NCBI GenBank assembly: GCA_046331625.1
Contig: JAXLQL010000013.1
Location: 124,001 to 188,000 of the forward strand
Length of the DNA stretch: 64,000 bases
Origin: JAXLQL01 sp046331625
Lineage (GTDB): Bacteria > Acidobacteriota > Terriglobia > Bryobacterales > Bryobacteraceae
Direction of reading: 5' to 3'
Position 1 is the first letter of the stretch. The number at the start of each line of letters is the position of its first letter. The notes under the pieces were generated by a model. It made no database searches. It had not been told where the DNA came from and saw only the letters and a program-made list of their open reading frames with translations. The position numbers and the translations under genes are program-made. Shown here piece after piece: positions 51,173 to 60,378 of this stretch.

Positions 51173-51583
51173 ATGCGAACCAAAATCGGAATGGGGCTGG
51201 CATGGCTGCTGCTGCTACCGGCTCTTCTGTGGGCGGCGCCGGCCGCCAAAGCCACAGCGGCCAAAGGGGCGGCGGCTCCGGCGATGACAGACGCGCAACT
51301 CGAGCAGGCCATTCGCGCCCGCTTCGCACGTTCGAAGATCCAGGAAGAGAAGTTCCAGGTGCACGTGCAAAACGGGACGGCGATCCTCGAGGGCAAAACC
51401 AAAATCATCCAGCGCAAGGCGACGGCCACGCGGCTGGCGAGGCTGGCTGGAGCGCGTTCCGTGAAGAACAAGATCGAGATCGACGAGGCCGCGCGCCAAG
51501 CGGCGCTCGACAATCTGCAGCAAGGCAGGCGCAGGGTCCAGGTCAAGCGGTCTGACGCGCGGAGCGAAAAATCCGAACGCTGA
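51173..51583 (+). CDS. Secreted BON-domain-like protein
   Basis: 136 residues. Signal peptide MRTKIGMGLAWLLLLPALLWAAPA, a short Ala/Lys linker, then a single BON-like domain (MTDAQLEQAIRARFARSKIQEEKFQVHVQNGTAILEGKTKIIQRKATATRLARLAGARSVKNKIEID) and a basic tail. BON domains bind membranes or hydrophobic ligands in the periplasm. The usual central glycine of the domain (VxLxGxV) is present as ILEGKTK. Confidence 0.85.
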   Translation: MRTKIGMGLAWLLLLPALLWAAPAAKATAAKGAAAPAMTDAQLEQAIRARFARSKIQEEKFQVHVQNGTAILEGKTKIIQRKATATRLARLAGARSVKNKIEIDEAARQAALDNLQQGRRRVQVKRSDARSEKSER

Positions 51584-51613
51584 CGCGCGCGTGGCGCGCG
51601 CTCGAACGTGCTG

Positions 51614-51634
51614 GCGGGCACTTCAAGTGCCCGC
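51614..51634. terminator. Strong hairpin between convergent BON gene and rplK
   Basis: Arms GCGGGCACTT and AAGTGCCCGC around a single C give a near-perfect palindrome. A GC-only inverted repeat (ACGCGCGCG/ CGCGCGCT) lies just before it at about 51583-51600. It separates two convergent operons and could terminate both, though no T-run is present. Confidence 0.5.
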
Positions 51635-51652
51635 TCCCGAGCCGGGCGTGAA

Positions 51653-52081
51653 CTAGACTACGTCGACACCCATGCTACGGCAGGCGCCCTTCACCTGCTC
51701 CACGGCGCCTTCGAGCGAGAAGCTGTTGAGATCGGGCATCTTCAGTTTGGCGATCTCTTCCACCTGCTTCATCGTGATCTTGCCCACCTTGTTCCGGTTG
51801 GGCTCGGCCGAACCCTTGGCCAGATTCACGGCGCGCTTCACCAGCACGGCCACCGGCGGCGTCTTGGTGATGAAGGTGAACGTGCGGTCAGAGTAGATGG
51901 TGATCACCACGGGGATGATCAGCCCTTCGTTGTCTTTGCTCGACGTCTTGGCGTTGAAGGCCTTGCAGAACTCCATGATGTTGACGCCCTGGGGTCCGAG
52001 CGCGGTACCCACCGGCGGCGCCGGCGTGGCCTTGCCGGCCGGAATCTGAAGCTTCACCATCCCCGTAACTTTCTTCGCCAT
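51653..52081 (-). CDS. rplK: 50S ribosomal protein L11
   Basis: 142 residues, full length. N terminus MAKKVTGMVKLQIPAGKATPAPPVGTALGPQGVNIMEFCKAFN and C-terminal rRNA-binding domain (VGKITMKQVEEIAKLKMPDLNSFSLEGAVEQVKGACRSMGVDV) are standard. Last gene of the secE-nusG-rplK group. Downstream there is no rplA; a convergent BON gene follows instead. Confidence 0.98.
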   Translation of the reverse strand: MAKKVTGMVKLQIPAGKATPAPPVGTALGPQGVNIMEFCKAFNAKTSSKDNEGLIIPVVITIYSDRTFTFITKTPPVAVLVKRAVNLAKGSAEPNRNKVGKITMKQVEEIAKLKMPDLNSFSLEGAVEQVKGACRSMGVDVV

Positions 52082-52116
52082 GATCTACCTCTTGAAAACT
52101 TTCTCCGTTGGGATAT

Positions 52117-52725
52117 CTACTGTACTTTTTCCACCTGCAGGAAGTCGAGCTCCACGGGCGTGGCGCGGCCGAAGATGGTCACCAGCACGCGCAGCGTGTC
52201 GCGTTCGGTGTTGACCTCGTCCACTTTTCCAGTGAAGTTGGTGAACGGCCCGTCGGTGATGCGCACCTGCTCGCCCTTCTCGAAACTGAGCTTGGGGCGC
52301 GGCCGTTCGGTCGACTTGGCTTGCCGGTAGAGAATCGAATTGACCTCGTCGGCGCTGAGCGGCACGGGAGTGTTCCCGCCGCCGACGAATCCGGTGACGC
52401 GCGGCGTTTCGTTGACGTAGTGCCACAGCGTCTCGTCCATTTCCATTTGCACCAGCACGTAGCCGGGATACAGCAGGCGCTTGCTGGTTACCTTCTTACC
52501 CGCCCGCATCTCCACCACTTCTTCCTGCGGAATCAGGATCTCTCCTACCCGGCCGGCAAAGCCGAAGGCTTCGGCGCGGGTACGCAGCGAATCGCGCACC
52601 TTTTGCTCGAACCCGGAGTAGGTGTGGATGATGTACCAGCGCATGTTCGGCCGGTCTGGCACGGCGGATTCGCCAGCCGCCGCAACGGCCGTTTCCGCGT
52701 CGTTTCTGATGGGCTCTTCCTGCAT
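52117..52725 (-). CDS. nusG: Transcription termination/antitermination protein NusG
   Basis: 202 residues. NGN domain (MRWYIIHTYSGFEQKVRDSLRTRAEAFG... RLLYPGYVLVQMEMDETLWHYVNETPRVTGFVG) and C-terminal KOW domain (FEKGEQVRITDGPFTNFTGKVDEVN). There is a ~27-residue extension rich in Ala/Glu before the NGN domain. 36 bases lie between it and rplK. Confidence 0.97.
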   Translation of the reverse strand: MQEEPIRNDAETAVAAAGESAVPDRPNMRWYIIHTYSGFEQKVRDSLRTRAEAFGFAGRVGEILIPQEEVVEMRAGKKVTSKRLLYPGYVLVQMEMDETLWHYVNETPRVTGFVGGGNTPVPLSADEVNSILYRQAKSTERPRPKLSFEKGEQVRITDGPFTNFTGKVDEVNTERDTLRVLVTIFGRATPVELDFLQVEKVQ

Positions 52726-52755
52726 TGTGATGTTGCCCTTTCCGGCTTCGAATCC

Positions 52756-53013
52756 CTACTTGGCGAACGTGTCGAACAGGCGCTTGATCAACCGGCCCAT
52801 CACGATGTCCACGGCGGCGAAATAAAACGCAAACGCAAAGATGGTGATCAGAACCACTGCTGTAGTCGCCTGCACCTGTTTGCGGCTGGGCCAAGTAACG
52901 CGAGTCATCTCGGCGCGGAGGTCTTTGGCATACTCCCGAAAGCGCTCCACCCAGGAGCCTACTGCGCCGAGAGGCTTGTCTTGCGGCTGTTCCGCGTTTG
53001 CTACGGTCGCCAT
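52756..53013 (-). CDS. secE: Preprotein translocase subunit SecE
   Basis: 85 residues with one membrane helix (TTAVVLITIFAFAFYFAAVDIVMGRL), preceded by the amphipathic SecE signature FREYAKDLRAEMTRVTWPSRKQ. Inner-membrane component of SecYEG. Start 53013 follows the standard length; the tRNA-Trp gene lies 36 bases upstream. Confidence 0.97.
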   Translation of the reverse strand: MATVANAEQPQDKPLGAVGSWVERFREYAKDLRAEMTRVTWPSRKQVQATTAVVLITIFAFAFYFAAVDIVMGRLIKRLFDTFAK

Positions 53014-53049
53014 GTGTTGATCCTTGTCAGTGGTTTCCCGCTCGGGGTC

Positions 53050-53125
53050 TGGCAGGGGCGGAGGGATTCGAACCCCCACTCGCGGTTTTGGAGACCGCTG
53101 GTCTAACCGTTAAACCTACGCCCCT
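53050..53125 (-). tRNA. tRNA-Trp (CCA anticodon)
   Basis: 76 bases including an encoded 3' CCA. Acceptor arms AGGGGCG/CGCCCCT, anticodon stem GCGGT/ACCGC with loop CTCCAAA (anticodon CCA), T arm GGGGGTTCGAATCCCTC. Located between rpmG and secE, its usual place. Confidence 0.97.
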
Positions 53126-53150
53126 TCGTTTGAGCTAACTCGATTCCGGC

Positions 53151-53303
53151 CTACTTGGTTTCGCGATGCGCCACGTGCTTGCGGCAGAACGCACAGAACT
53201 TCTTGATTTCCAGGCGCTCGGTCATCGTTTTCTTGTTCTTGGTGGTGCTGTAGTTGCGGCGCTTGCAATCTTGGCAAGCCAGCGTAATGATCTCGCGAGG
53301 CAT
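53151..53303 (-). CDS. rpmG: 50S ribosomal protein L33
   Basis: 50 residues, MPREIITLACQDCKRRNYSTTKNKK... LEIKKFCAFCRKHVAHRETK. Two CxxC pairs (CQDC, CAFC) show it is the zinc-binding form of L33. Lies 21 bases after the tuf stop. Confidence 0.97.
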   Translation of the reverse strand: MPREIITLACQDCKRRNYSTTKNKKTMTERLEIKKFCAFCRKHVAHRETK

Positions 53304-53324
53304 TGTGATCCTACTCCTTCCAGT

Positions 53325-54510
<1,186 letters not shown>

Positions 54511-54617
54511 GCCTACCTCTGTCTAATCAAACCAACCCTTACCCGTCCCGACCGTGTCGAGCAGGTTCGTTCAGCACCGGATCCTAAGGGGATTTTTCAG
54601 GACGGAGCGGAATCGAC

Positions 54618-54693
<76 letters not shown>

Positions 54694-54704
54694 CCGAAGA
54701 TCTC

Positions 54705-54734
54705 ATATTAGCAGGGCCAATGGTGGGAAAACAA
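54705..54734 (-). promoter_or_regulatory. Probable promoter of the tRNA-Thr - tuf - rpmG unit
   Basis: On the minus strand TTGTTT (54734-54729), 18 bases, TAATAT (54710-54705). Transcription would start a few bases before the mature tRNA-Thr 5' end. Assigned by sequence match only. Confidence 0.5.
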
Positions 54735-54786
54735 CATCGGCCGTCTCGGGGGAACGCCCCATGCCGCTAGGGTCCCCAAAAGGCCG

Positions 54787-55749
54787 ATGGATTCGCAGAT
54801 GAAACGAATTGCCGGTTTGCTCGTTGCGGGTGTGCTCGGCGCCTCTCTGGCTGGGTTCGCGCTACCCGGAGTCGCCGTTACGGGTTGGGCTGTCATGAAG
54901 AAGTTGAGCGGGCAAGCTGAGTACTGCCCCTGGAGCGGAACCTTCCGCTTCGTCTCCACCGCGGACGAGTTGAGCCAACTGGTGGATGACTCACGGGCGG
55001 CCGAGCACGTCATCGAGAAGGACGACGAGCGTGGCCTCAAGAAGGTTGCCACGGCCTGGGGACGAGCCTTCTGGGTGCAGCAACTGGACTCCAATGCACA
55101 CAGTGTCGGATTCGCTTGGCTGATCGGCGAGCACCGCTGGGAAGAACTCCACAACGCCGCCGACCAGGTCAAGCGCGGCGACGTGGTGCTCGATTGCGGA
55201 GCGCACGTGGGGGTGTTCACGTTTCGCGCTCTGCGCCGCGGCGCGAGCAAGGTGGTTGCCATCGAACCCGATCCGAGCAACGTCGAATGCATCCGCCGCA
55301 ACTTCAAACTCGAGATCGATGAGGGGCGCGTGGTGGTGATGCCGGTGGGCGTGTGGAGCAAAGAAGGCACCATGCAGCTATCGCTCGGCCAGGGACACAA
55401 CACCGGGCTCAACAGCCTGGTGATGCAGCAAGGCGGATCTTCTATCGAGGTCCCCGTCAAGACGGTGGACCAACTGGTGGCCGAACTCGGCCTGAAGCGC
55501 GTCGACTACATCAAGATGGATATCGAAGGAGCCGAACGCGAAGCGCTTCGCGGCGCCGCGGCCACGATCCGAAGCCACGGCCCCACCATCATGCTTGACC
55601 TCAATCACCGTCCCGACGATGGCAAAGTACTACCCGAAGTGATCCGCGCCGCGCGGGCGGACTATGGTTTCGAATGCGGTCCGTGCCAGTTGGCCGACAA
55701 CAAAACGAACCTGATCCCGCACCTGGTCTACTTCCGCAGCGGACGGTGA
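54787..55749 (+). CDS. FkbM family methyltransferase
   Basis: 320 residues. N-terminal hydrophobic segment (RIAGLLVAGVLGASLAGFALPGVAVTGWAVM) suggests a membrane anchor. SAM-binding motif VLDCGAHVGVFTFRALRRGASKVVAIEPDPSNVECIRRNF, then KTVDQLVAELGLKRVDYIKMDIEGAEREALRGAAATI, the FkbM signature DxEGxE. Probably methylates a polysaccharide, lipid or natural product. An alternative start at 54799 shortens it by 4 residues. Confidence 0.9.
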   Translation: MDSQMKRIAGLLVAGVLGASLAGFALPGVAVTGWAVMKKLSGQAEYCPWSGTFRFVSTADELSQLVDDSRAAEHVIEKDDERGLKKVATAWGRAFWVQQLDSNAHSVGFAWLIGEHRWEELHNAADQVKRGDVVLDCGAHVGVFTFRALRRGASKVVAIEPDPSNVECIRRNFKLEIDEGRVVVMPVGVWSKEGTMQLSLGQGHNTGLNSLVMQQGGSSIEVPVKTVDQLVAELGLKRVDYIKMDIEGAEREALRGAAATIRSHGPTIMLDLNHRPDDGKVLPEVIRAARADYGFECGPCQLADNKTNLIPHLVYFRSGR

Positions 55750-55827
55750 CCCGGCCACCTGGACCACCGGTGAATTAGCATCGCAGCCTCGGTGTCCGCG
55801 CCTGACACGTCGATACAATCGGACTGG

Positions 55828-56658
55828 ATGCAGTGTCCCACCTGCGGCCTCGACACCGGACAGCATGAGCGGCATTGTCCGAACTGCCTCTCGGATCTCG
55901 GCTTCCCCAATGTGCGAGCGGCACGGTTGCCCGATGAGGTCTCGGCGCTCGACGCCCGATTCATGGAGGCGCTCGCGAATGCGGACGCGGAAGCAACTCG
56001 CTCCATCGTTGACGACTTCGCCGTAGCACTGGAGAGCTCAGCCGTTGTCGTGTGCCGCCAGTACGGAGATGTGTACGACTTCTTGAAAAGCGACAACGAA
56101 CTGTACGCATCGTTCGCGCTCCTCGTCGAGGGAAAGAAACGAAGGCCGAGCGCCGCCCCGATCGATCTCGCCAGACGGCAGACCGACGCGATATTCTTCC
56201 CGTACTTCGAGAAGGAGATTCGCTTCGCCGCACTCAGCCTCGACGGACTCGGCGCGGCTCACTACGGGCCAGTCAGCATCGTCCTCGCCCCTTCGGCGAT
56301 CCGCCTGCGGACATCGTTCTTCGAGAAGAACACTGTGGAATTCGCTATTGAACGTAAGTTGGGTCCAGGCCGCCCCGTCCCGCCCGGCTTCCGGTCCGAC
56401 TGGGACCGCCGGCACAAACTCGCCGTCGCGAAAGGTCATGGGCGCATCCGGCCTTCCACCGCAGCCTCCGATTTCCCTCGAATCGTGCTGGACGGTGACG
56501 AGTTCATAGAAGCCCACATCTACGGTCCGCTCCACCGCCGGGCAATCCAGCGTTTGGTCGCGAGATACCCTCGCGGCTCGGACGAAATGGCGTACCTCTT
56601 GGCGATTCAAGATCTCCTCGCAAAGGAGTCCCTTCCCATCAAGCTCGATATCGTCTAA
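55828..56658 (+). CDS. Zinc-ribbon protein of unknown function
   Basis: 276 residues. Starts with a short zinc ribbon (MQCPTCGLDTGQHERHCPNCLSDLG), then a helical region (SALDARFMEALANADAEATRSIVDDFAVALESSAVVVCRQYGDVYDFLKSDNELYASFALLVEGKKRR) and an alpha/beta part with a histidine-rich ending (FIEAHIYGPLHRRAIQRLV). No known domain recognised beyond the ribbon. A GTG at 55792 is an alternative start. The next gene starts 7 bases after the stop, so both form an operon. Possibly acquired; no mobile-element signs seen. Confidence 0.75.
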   Translation: MQCPTCGLDTGQHERHCPNCLSDLGFPNVRAARLPDEVSALDARFMEALANADAEATRSIVDDFAVALESSAVVVCRQYGDVYDFLKSDNELYASFALLVEGKKRRPSAAPIDLARRQTDAIFFPYFEKEIRFAALSLDGLGAAHYGPVSIVLAPSAIRLRTSFFEKNTVEFAIERKLGPGRPVPPGFRSDWDRRHKLAVAKGHGRIRPSTAASDFPRIVLDGDEFIEAHIYGPLHRRAIQRLVARYPRGSDEMAYLLAIQDLLAKESLPIKLDIV

Positions 56659-56665
56659 TCTGGGA

Positions 56666-57535
56666 ATGTCGATGGAATACGTGTTCGCACCTTCGGCAGG
56701 CATCGGCCGGGTCCTGGAACCGGGCTCCGACTGGCACAGCCTCAACCACGAACCAAAGTCTGCAGCTTGGGCTGCGCGCTTCACGGTCGATCCAGACAAA
56801 TGGGAAGTCACGGATGTGCTCGACGAGGAAGACGCGCGGAAGATTCTCGCCCTCGAGCGTGATCGAGCCGATGCGCTTCAGCTCTTGTTAATCGCGTTGG
56901 ACCCCGAGTTCAGTGACCGGGTATTCGAGCTCTCTTGCAACGCCGCAGCACCCCTTTTGCAGCGAGCCGAGGTCCTGTCCGAAGTGTCCAAGCTGATCCT
57001 GGCCCTACCGCTGATTCCCAAGAACGCCCTAACGGAGTTCGACGAGGGAAGCGGTGTCTATTTCCTGGACCGCACGCTACCTCAGCTTGCAGCCGCGCGG
57101 CCAGGCCCCTTGACAGATCTGTTCCGGCAGCTCGACGAAGCACAGCCTTTCGTCGTTGCCCTTCGAAAGTGGTGGGATGCGATCCCGGATGAGTTGTTCC
57201 ATCCCGGCGGACGAGACGCTTGTTACAGTGCGATAGTCGCCGCCGGCGTTCACGGCCAACTCCTCTCGGCCTACATGGCGGGGCAGGATCTCCGGGACCA
57301 GGTAGACGCTCTCACGCAGCGGGAGGACCTGAGTCTCGGCGAGAAGTGGCCGCAATATGCGGATATCCTGCGCCAATGGGTGCTCGCGATCGGCAGGCAG
57401 CCCGGCGATATCGTAACTCTTGCTCTCCCAGACGGAGTTTTGTTTTCGAAGGTGAGGATCCAGCCAAGCCCGCTCCCCTCTGATTCGCAAGAGCCGGGAC
57501 CCAGCGCCGCCCAGATGGCTCAACTCCTGCACTGA
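56666..57535 (+). CDS. Protein of unknown function, partner of the zinc-ribbon gene
   Basis: 289 residues, mostly helical, no signal peptide or membrane helix. It begins SMEYVFAPSAGIGRVLEPGSDWHSLNHEPKSAAWAARFTVDPDKWEVTDVLDEEDARKILALERDRADALQLLLIALD and ends with a Pro/Ser-rich tail. No catalytic motif is evident. The tight spacing to the upstream zinc-ribbon gene implies they act together. The reverse frame over this gene is also long and open because of the GC bias, but lacks coding features. Confidence 0.75.
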   Translation: MSMEYVFAPSAGIGRVLEPGSDWHSLNHEPKSAAWAARFTVDPDKWEVTDVLDEEDARKILALERDRADALQLLLIALDPEFSDRVFELSCNAAAPLLQRAEVLSEVSKLILALPLIPKNALTEFDEGSGVYFLDRTLPQLAAARPGPLTDLFRQLDEAQPFVVALRKWWDAIPDELFHPGGRDACYSAIVAAGVHGQLLSAYMAGQDLRDQVDALTQREDLSLGEKWPQYADILRQWVLAIGRQPGDIVTLALPDGVLFSKVRIQPSPLPSDSQEPGPSAAQMAQLLH

Positions 57536-57538
57536 ACC

Positions 57539-58432
57539 CTATCTCGACTTCCGCCCCGGCCACCTGGACCACTCGAGCCCCGGGCGGTCTACCCGGAACT
57601 CCACCAGCCGCCCCTTCTCCATCTCCGTCACGTACACCGTCCGCCCGTCCGGACCGCCAAAGCAAAGATTGCTCGGCTTTGACCCGAGCACCGGGATCTC
57701 CCGCAGTAGCTTCCCCTCCGGCGACACCTTCGCCACCGTCCCCTTCCCGTGCCGAGTGATGTAGAGGTTCCCATCCACATCCACACGCATCCCATCGAAC
57801 CCGTGATCGGGAAACTCGATCAACAGCCGCTTGTTCGTGAGTGACCCATCGCGCTCGATCCGGAACGCCCACACCTTGCGCTGCACGGACTCGTTCACAT
57901 AAAGCGTCTTCCCGTCCGGACTCGCGTCGATCCCGTTCGTGGTCCCCATGCCCGACGCCACGCGCCGCACCGCACCCTTGCGGTCGATCCGCCAGATCTG
58001 CCCCGTGCCTTCCTTCCAATTCGGATCGCTCGCATAGAGCGTCCCATCGCGCAACATGCAGATGTCGTTCGGCTGGTTCATCTCGTTCGAATGCGCGAAC
58101 GCGCGGACCTTCTTCGTCGCCACATCGATCAGCAGCACGTTGTGATTCGTGTAGTCGGCAACAAACATCCGGCCCTTGCGATCGAACCGGATCCCGTTGC
58201 CCAGGCTCCCGTTCGGCATCTCGAGCCAGACTTCGCCCTTGCCGTCCGGCGTCACGCGGCCAATCGTCGGCTTGCGAGCGAAGCTCACCGCGAAGATGTT
58301 GCCCTCCCGGTCCACCGCGGGACCTTCGATCTCGCCAGTGAAGCTGTTCGGCTCGGTCAGGCCGCGCGCCACCCAAAGATCCTCGGCGCTTGCGGCCAAG
58401 GCGCATACTAGAAACAACGAAGCTCTGCTCAC
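57539..58432 (-). CDS. SMP-30/gluconolactonase-like propeller protein (secreted)
   Basis: 297 residues. Leader SRASLFLVCALAASA, then propeller motifs: NSFTGEIEGPAVDREGNIFAVSFARKPTIGRVTPDGKGEVWLEMPNGSLGNGIRFDRKGRMFVADY, NQPNDICMLRDGTLYASDP, GTTNGIDASPDGKTLYVNES, GFDGMRVDVDGNLYITRHGKGTVAKVSPEGKLLREIPV. Probable lactone hydrolase, metal-dependent (Glu, Asn, Asp ligands). GTG at 58432 gives the shortest leader; ATGs at 58462 or 58468 would overlap or abut the divergent start. Convergent with the unknown gene pair, 3 bases apart. Confidence 0.87.
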   Translation of the reverse strand: MSRASLFLVCALAASAEDLWVARGLTEPNSFTGEIEGPAVDREGNIFAVSFARKPTIGRVTPDGKGEVWLEMPNGSLGNGIRFDRKGRMFVADYTNHNVLLIDVATKKVRAFAHSNEMNQPNDICMLRDGTLYASDPNWKEGTGQIWRIDRKGAVRRVASGMGTTNGIDASPDGKTLYVNESVQRKVWAFRIERDGSLTNKRLLIEFPDHGFDGMRVDVDGNLYITRHGKGTVAKVSPEGKLLREIPVLGSKPSNLCFGGPDGRTVYVTEMEKGRLVEFRVDRPGLEWSRWPGRKSR

Positions 58433-58466
58433 GTCCGCATATCGTATCAAAGGGAGCGGCATCGTC

Positions 58467-59141
58467 ATGAGGCCCCTGTTGCTTGTCCTCTCGCTTCTCG
58501 CCCCGCCTGATCCCTTCGCCGCCGAGCGCGACGCCATGGTGCGAGACACGATCGAGAAACGCGGCGTCCGCGACAAGGCCGTACTGCGAGCCATGCGCGA
58601 GGTCCCGCGACACGAGTTCGTACCGCCAGAGCTTTGGGGCAGGGCCTATGCAGATTCGGCACTTCCCATCGGCCACGGCCAGACCATCTCCCAGCCCTAC
58701 ATCGTCGCGCGCATGACTGAGTTGCTCGGCCCCGACCCCGCGGCTCGGGTGCTCGAGATCGGAACCGGCTGCGGGTACCAGTCCGCTGTACTCGCGCGCG
58801 TCTTCGCCGAGGTCTTCACCATCGAGATTGTTCCCCAACTTGCCGAGCAAGCACGCGCCACCTTTGACCGGCTCGGGGTGGCGAATGCCCACGGCAAGAC
58901 TGGAGACGGCTATCTCGGCTGGCCGGACAAAGCTCCGTTCCAGCGCATTCTCCTCACCGCAGCCCCATCCACCATCCCGCAGGTTCTGATCGACCAACTC
59001 GTGCCCGGAGGCCGCCTGGTCGGCCCTGAGGGAGCCTCCCCGGACGACCAGGTGATCGTGATCCTCGACAAGAGCCGTGACGGAAAGATCACCCGGCGCA
59101 CAGCCGAGGCGGTCCGCTTCGTCCCCATGGTTCGCCGCTAG
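58467..59141 (+). CDS. pcm: Protein-L-isoaspartate O-methyltransferase, exported
   Basis: 224 residues. PCMT motifs: VPRHEFVPPELWGRAYADSALPIGHGQTISQPYIVARMTELL, then VLEIGTGCGYQSAVLARVFAEVFTIEI and ILLTAAPSTIPQVLIDQLVPGGRLVGPEG. It repairs isoaspartyl residues in aged proteins. The N terminus RPLLLVLSLLAPPDPFA looks like a signal peptide, so the enzyme may act in the periplasm; SAM supply there would be a problem, so cytoplasmic retention cannot be ruled out. GGGAG lies 10 bases before the ATG. Confidence 0.92.
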   Translation: MRPLLLVLSLLAPPDPFAAERDAMVRDTIEKRGVRDKAVLRAMREVPRHEFVPPELWGRAYADSALPIGHGQTISQPYIVARMTELLGPDPAARVLEIGTGCGYQSAVLARVFAEVFTIEIVPQLAEQARATFDRLGVANAHGKTGDGYLGWPDKAPFQRILLTAAPSTIPQVLIDQLVPGGRLVGPEGASPDDQVIVILDKSRDGKITRRTAEAVRFVPMVRR

Positions 59142-59168
59142 ATCCTCAAGCACCCCTCGACACACCCC

Positions 59169-59210
59169 TTGACCAGAGAGAACTTTGGCCGTATACTGAA
59201 CAGTGTTCAG
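59169..59210 (+). promoter_or_regulatory. Promoter with palindromic operator for the ABC export operon
   Basis: TTGACC (59169-59174), 17 bases, TATACT (59192-59197). Overlapping the -10 and the start region is a perfect 15-base palindrome CTGAACAGTGTTCAG (59196-59210). The size and position are those of a TetR-family repressor site. No regulator gene is present in the window on either side of the operon. Confidence 0.75.
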
Positions 59211-59247
59211 AAACAATTTTTCGGTTTTTTTACGCGTGAGGATTTAG

Positions 59248-60372
59248 ATGGCGAACCTAGCTTACAAGAACCTGTTCCATGATCGGATCCGGCTGGCAGT
59301 CACGCTCTCCGGTATCGTCTTCGCCTTGGTCTTGATCATCATCCAGTTCGGACTATTTCTCGGATTTATGGACACCACGGCAAACATTATCGAGCACTCC
59401 CGCGCCGATCTATGGGTCGCCGCCCCGGGCACGCCGCACGTCAACGGCGGCACGCCGATCCCGGAGCGCCGCCGCTACCAGATCCTCGCCCAACCCGGTG
59501 TTGCCCAGGCCGAGAAGTACCTGGTTTGGTTTGTGAACTGGAAGCTGCCCTCGGGCGCCACGGAATCGGCGCAAGTGGTTGGCTTCGATGTCGACTCGGG
59601 CATCGGCGGTCCGTGGAATCTGGTGGCGGGTTCCGTTGACGGCCTGCGCGGACAAGACACCGTCATCCTCGACGAGCTCTTCCTGGGCAAGCTCGGCGTG
59701 AAGGGCATCGGCGACACGGTGGAGATCAACGGCCGGCGCGCCCGTGTGGTGGGGCTCACACGTGGCATCCGTTCGTTCACCACCGCGCCCTGGATCTTCA
59801 CGTCGTTCAAGAACGCGCAGAACTACGCGCAGGTTCGGGAAGAAGACACGCTGTTCTTCCTTGTCAAGCTGGCGCCCGGCGCCGATCCCACGCGCACCAA
59901 GGCAGCCATCGAGGCCAATGTTCCGTGGGTGGAAGTGAAAACCAATCCGGAGATGCGCTGGAAGACGCAATACTACTGGCTGTTCAGCACCGGCGCTGGC
60001 ATCACCACTCTGATGGGCGCGGCGCTCGGACTGCTGGTGGGCGTCGTGGTAGTGGCGCAGACCATCTACGCCACCACCATGGACCATATCCGCGAGTACG
60101 GCACGCTCAAAGCCATGGGCGCGGCGAACAGCTATCTCTACAAGGTCATCATCCAACAGGCGCTCATCGCCGCCGCGATCGGATACGCGCTCGCACTCGC
60201 CACGGGAGCGCTGGTGGTCCGTAGCAGCGCCACGTCCGATGCGGCGATTCTCCTGCCGCCGGAGATGGTGGCGGGCACGCTGCTCATCGCTATTTTCATG
60301 TGCGTGACAGCGTCGCTGATCTCCATTCGCAAAGCCACCGGCATCGATCCGGCGCTCGTCTTCAAGGGGTAA
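59248..60372 (+). CDS. ABC transporter permease (MacB/DevC-type FtsX domain)
   Basis: 374 residues. One N-terminal membrane helix (AVTLSGIVFALVLIIIQFGLFLGFM), a periplasmic domain of about 200 residues (LWVAAPGTPHVNGGTPIPERRRYQILAQPGVAQAEKYL), and three C-terminal helices with the FtsX pattern (AALGLLVGVVVVAQTIYATTMDHIREYGTLKAMGAANSYLYKVIIQQALIAAAIGYALALATG). First gene of the four-gene exporter; 6 bases to the ATPase gene. DevBCA-like arrangement. Confidence 0.92.
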   Translation: MANLAYKNLFHDRIRLAVTLSGIVFALVLIIIQFGLFLGFMDTTANIIEHSRADLWVAAPGTPHVNGGTPIPERRRYQILAQPGVAQAEKYLVWFVNWKLPSGATESAQVVGFDVDSGIGGPWNLVAGSVDGLRGQDTVILDELFLGKLGVKGIGDTVEINGRRARVVGLTRGIRSFTTAPWIFTSFKNAQNYAQVREEDTLFFLVKLAPGADPTRTKAAIEANVPWVEVKTNPEMRWKTQYYWLFSTGAGITTLMGAALGLLVGVVVVAQTIYATTMDHIREYGTLKAMGAANSYLYKVIIQQALIAAAIGYALALATGALVVRSSATSDAAILLPPEMVAGTLLIAIFMCVTASLISIRKATGIDPALVFKG

Positions 60373-60378
60373 TTCGCC

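Noticed and set aside
57312..59216. Long open minus-strand frame (634 codons)
   Set aside because: It covers the SMP-30-like gene in another frame and the PCMT gene antisense, and shows low-complexity Gly/Arg/Ala sequence. The real genes explain the region.
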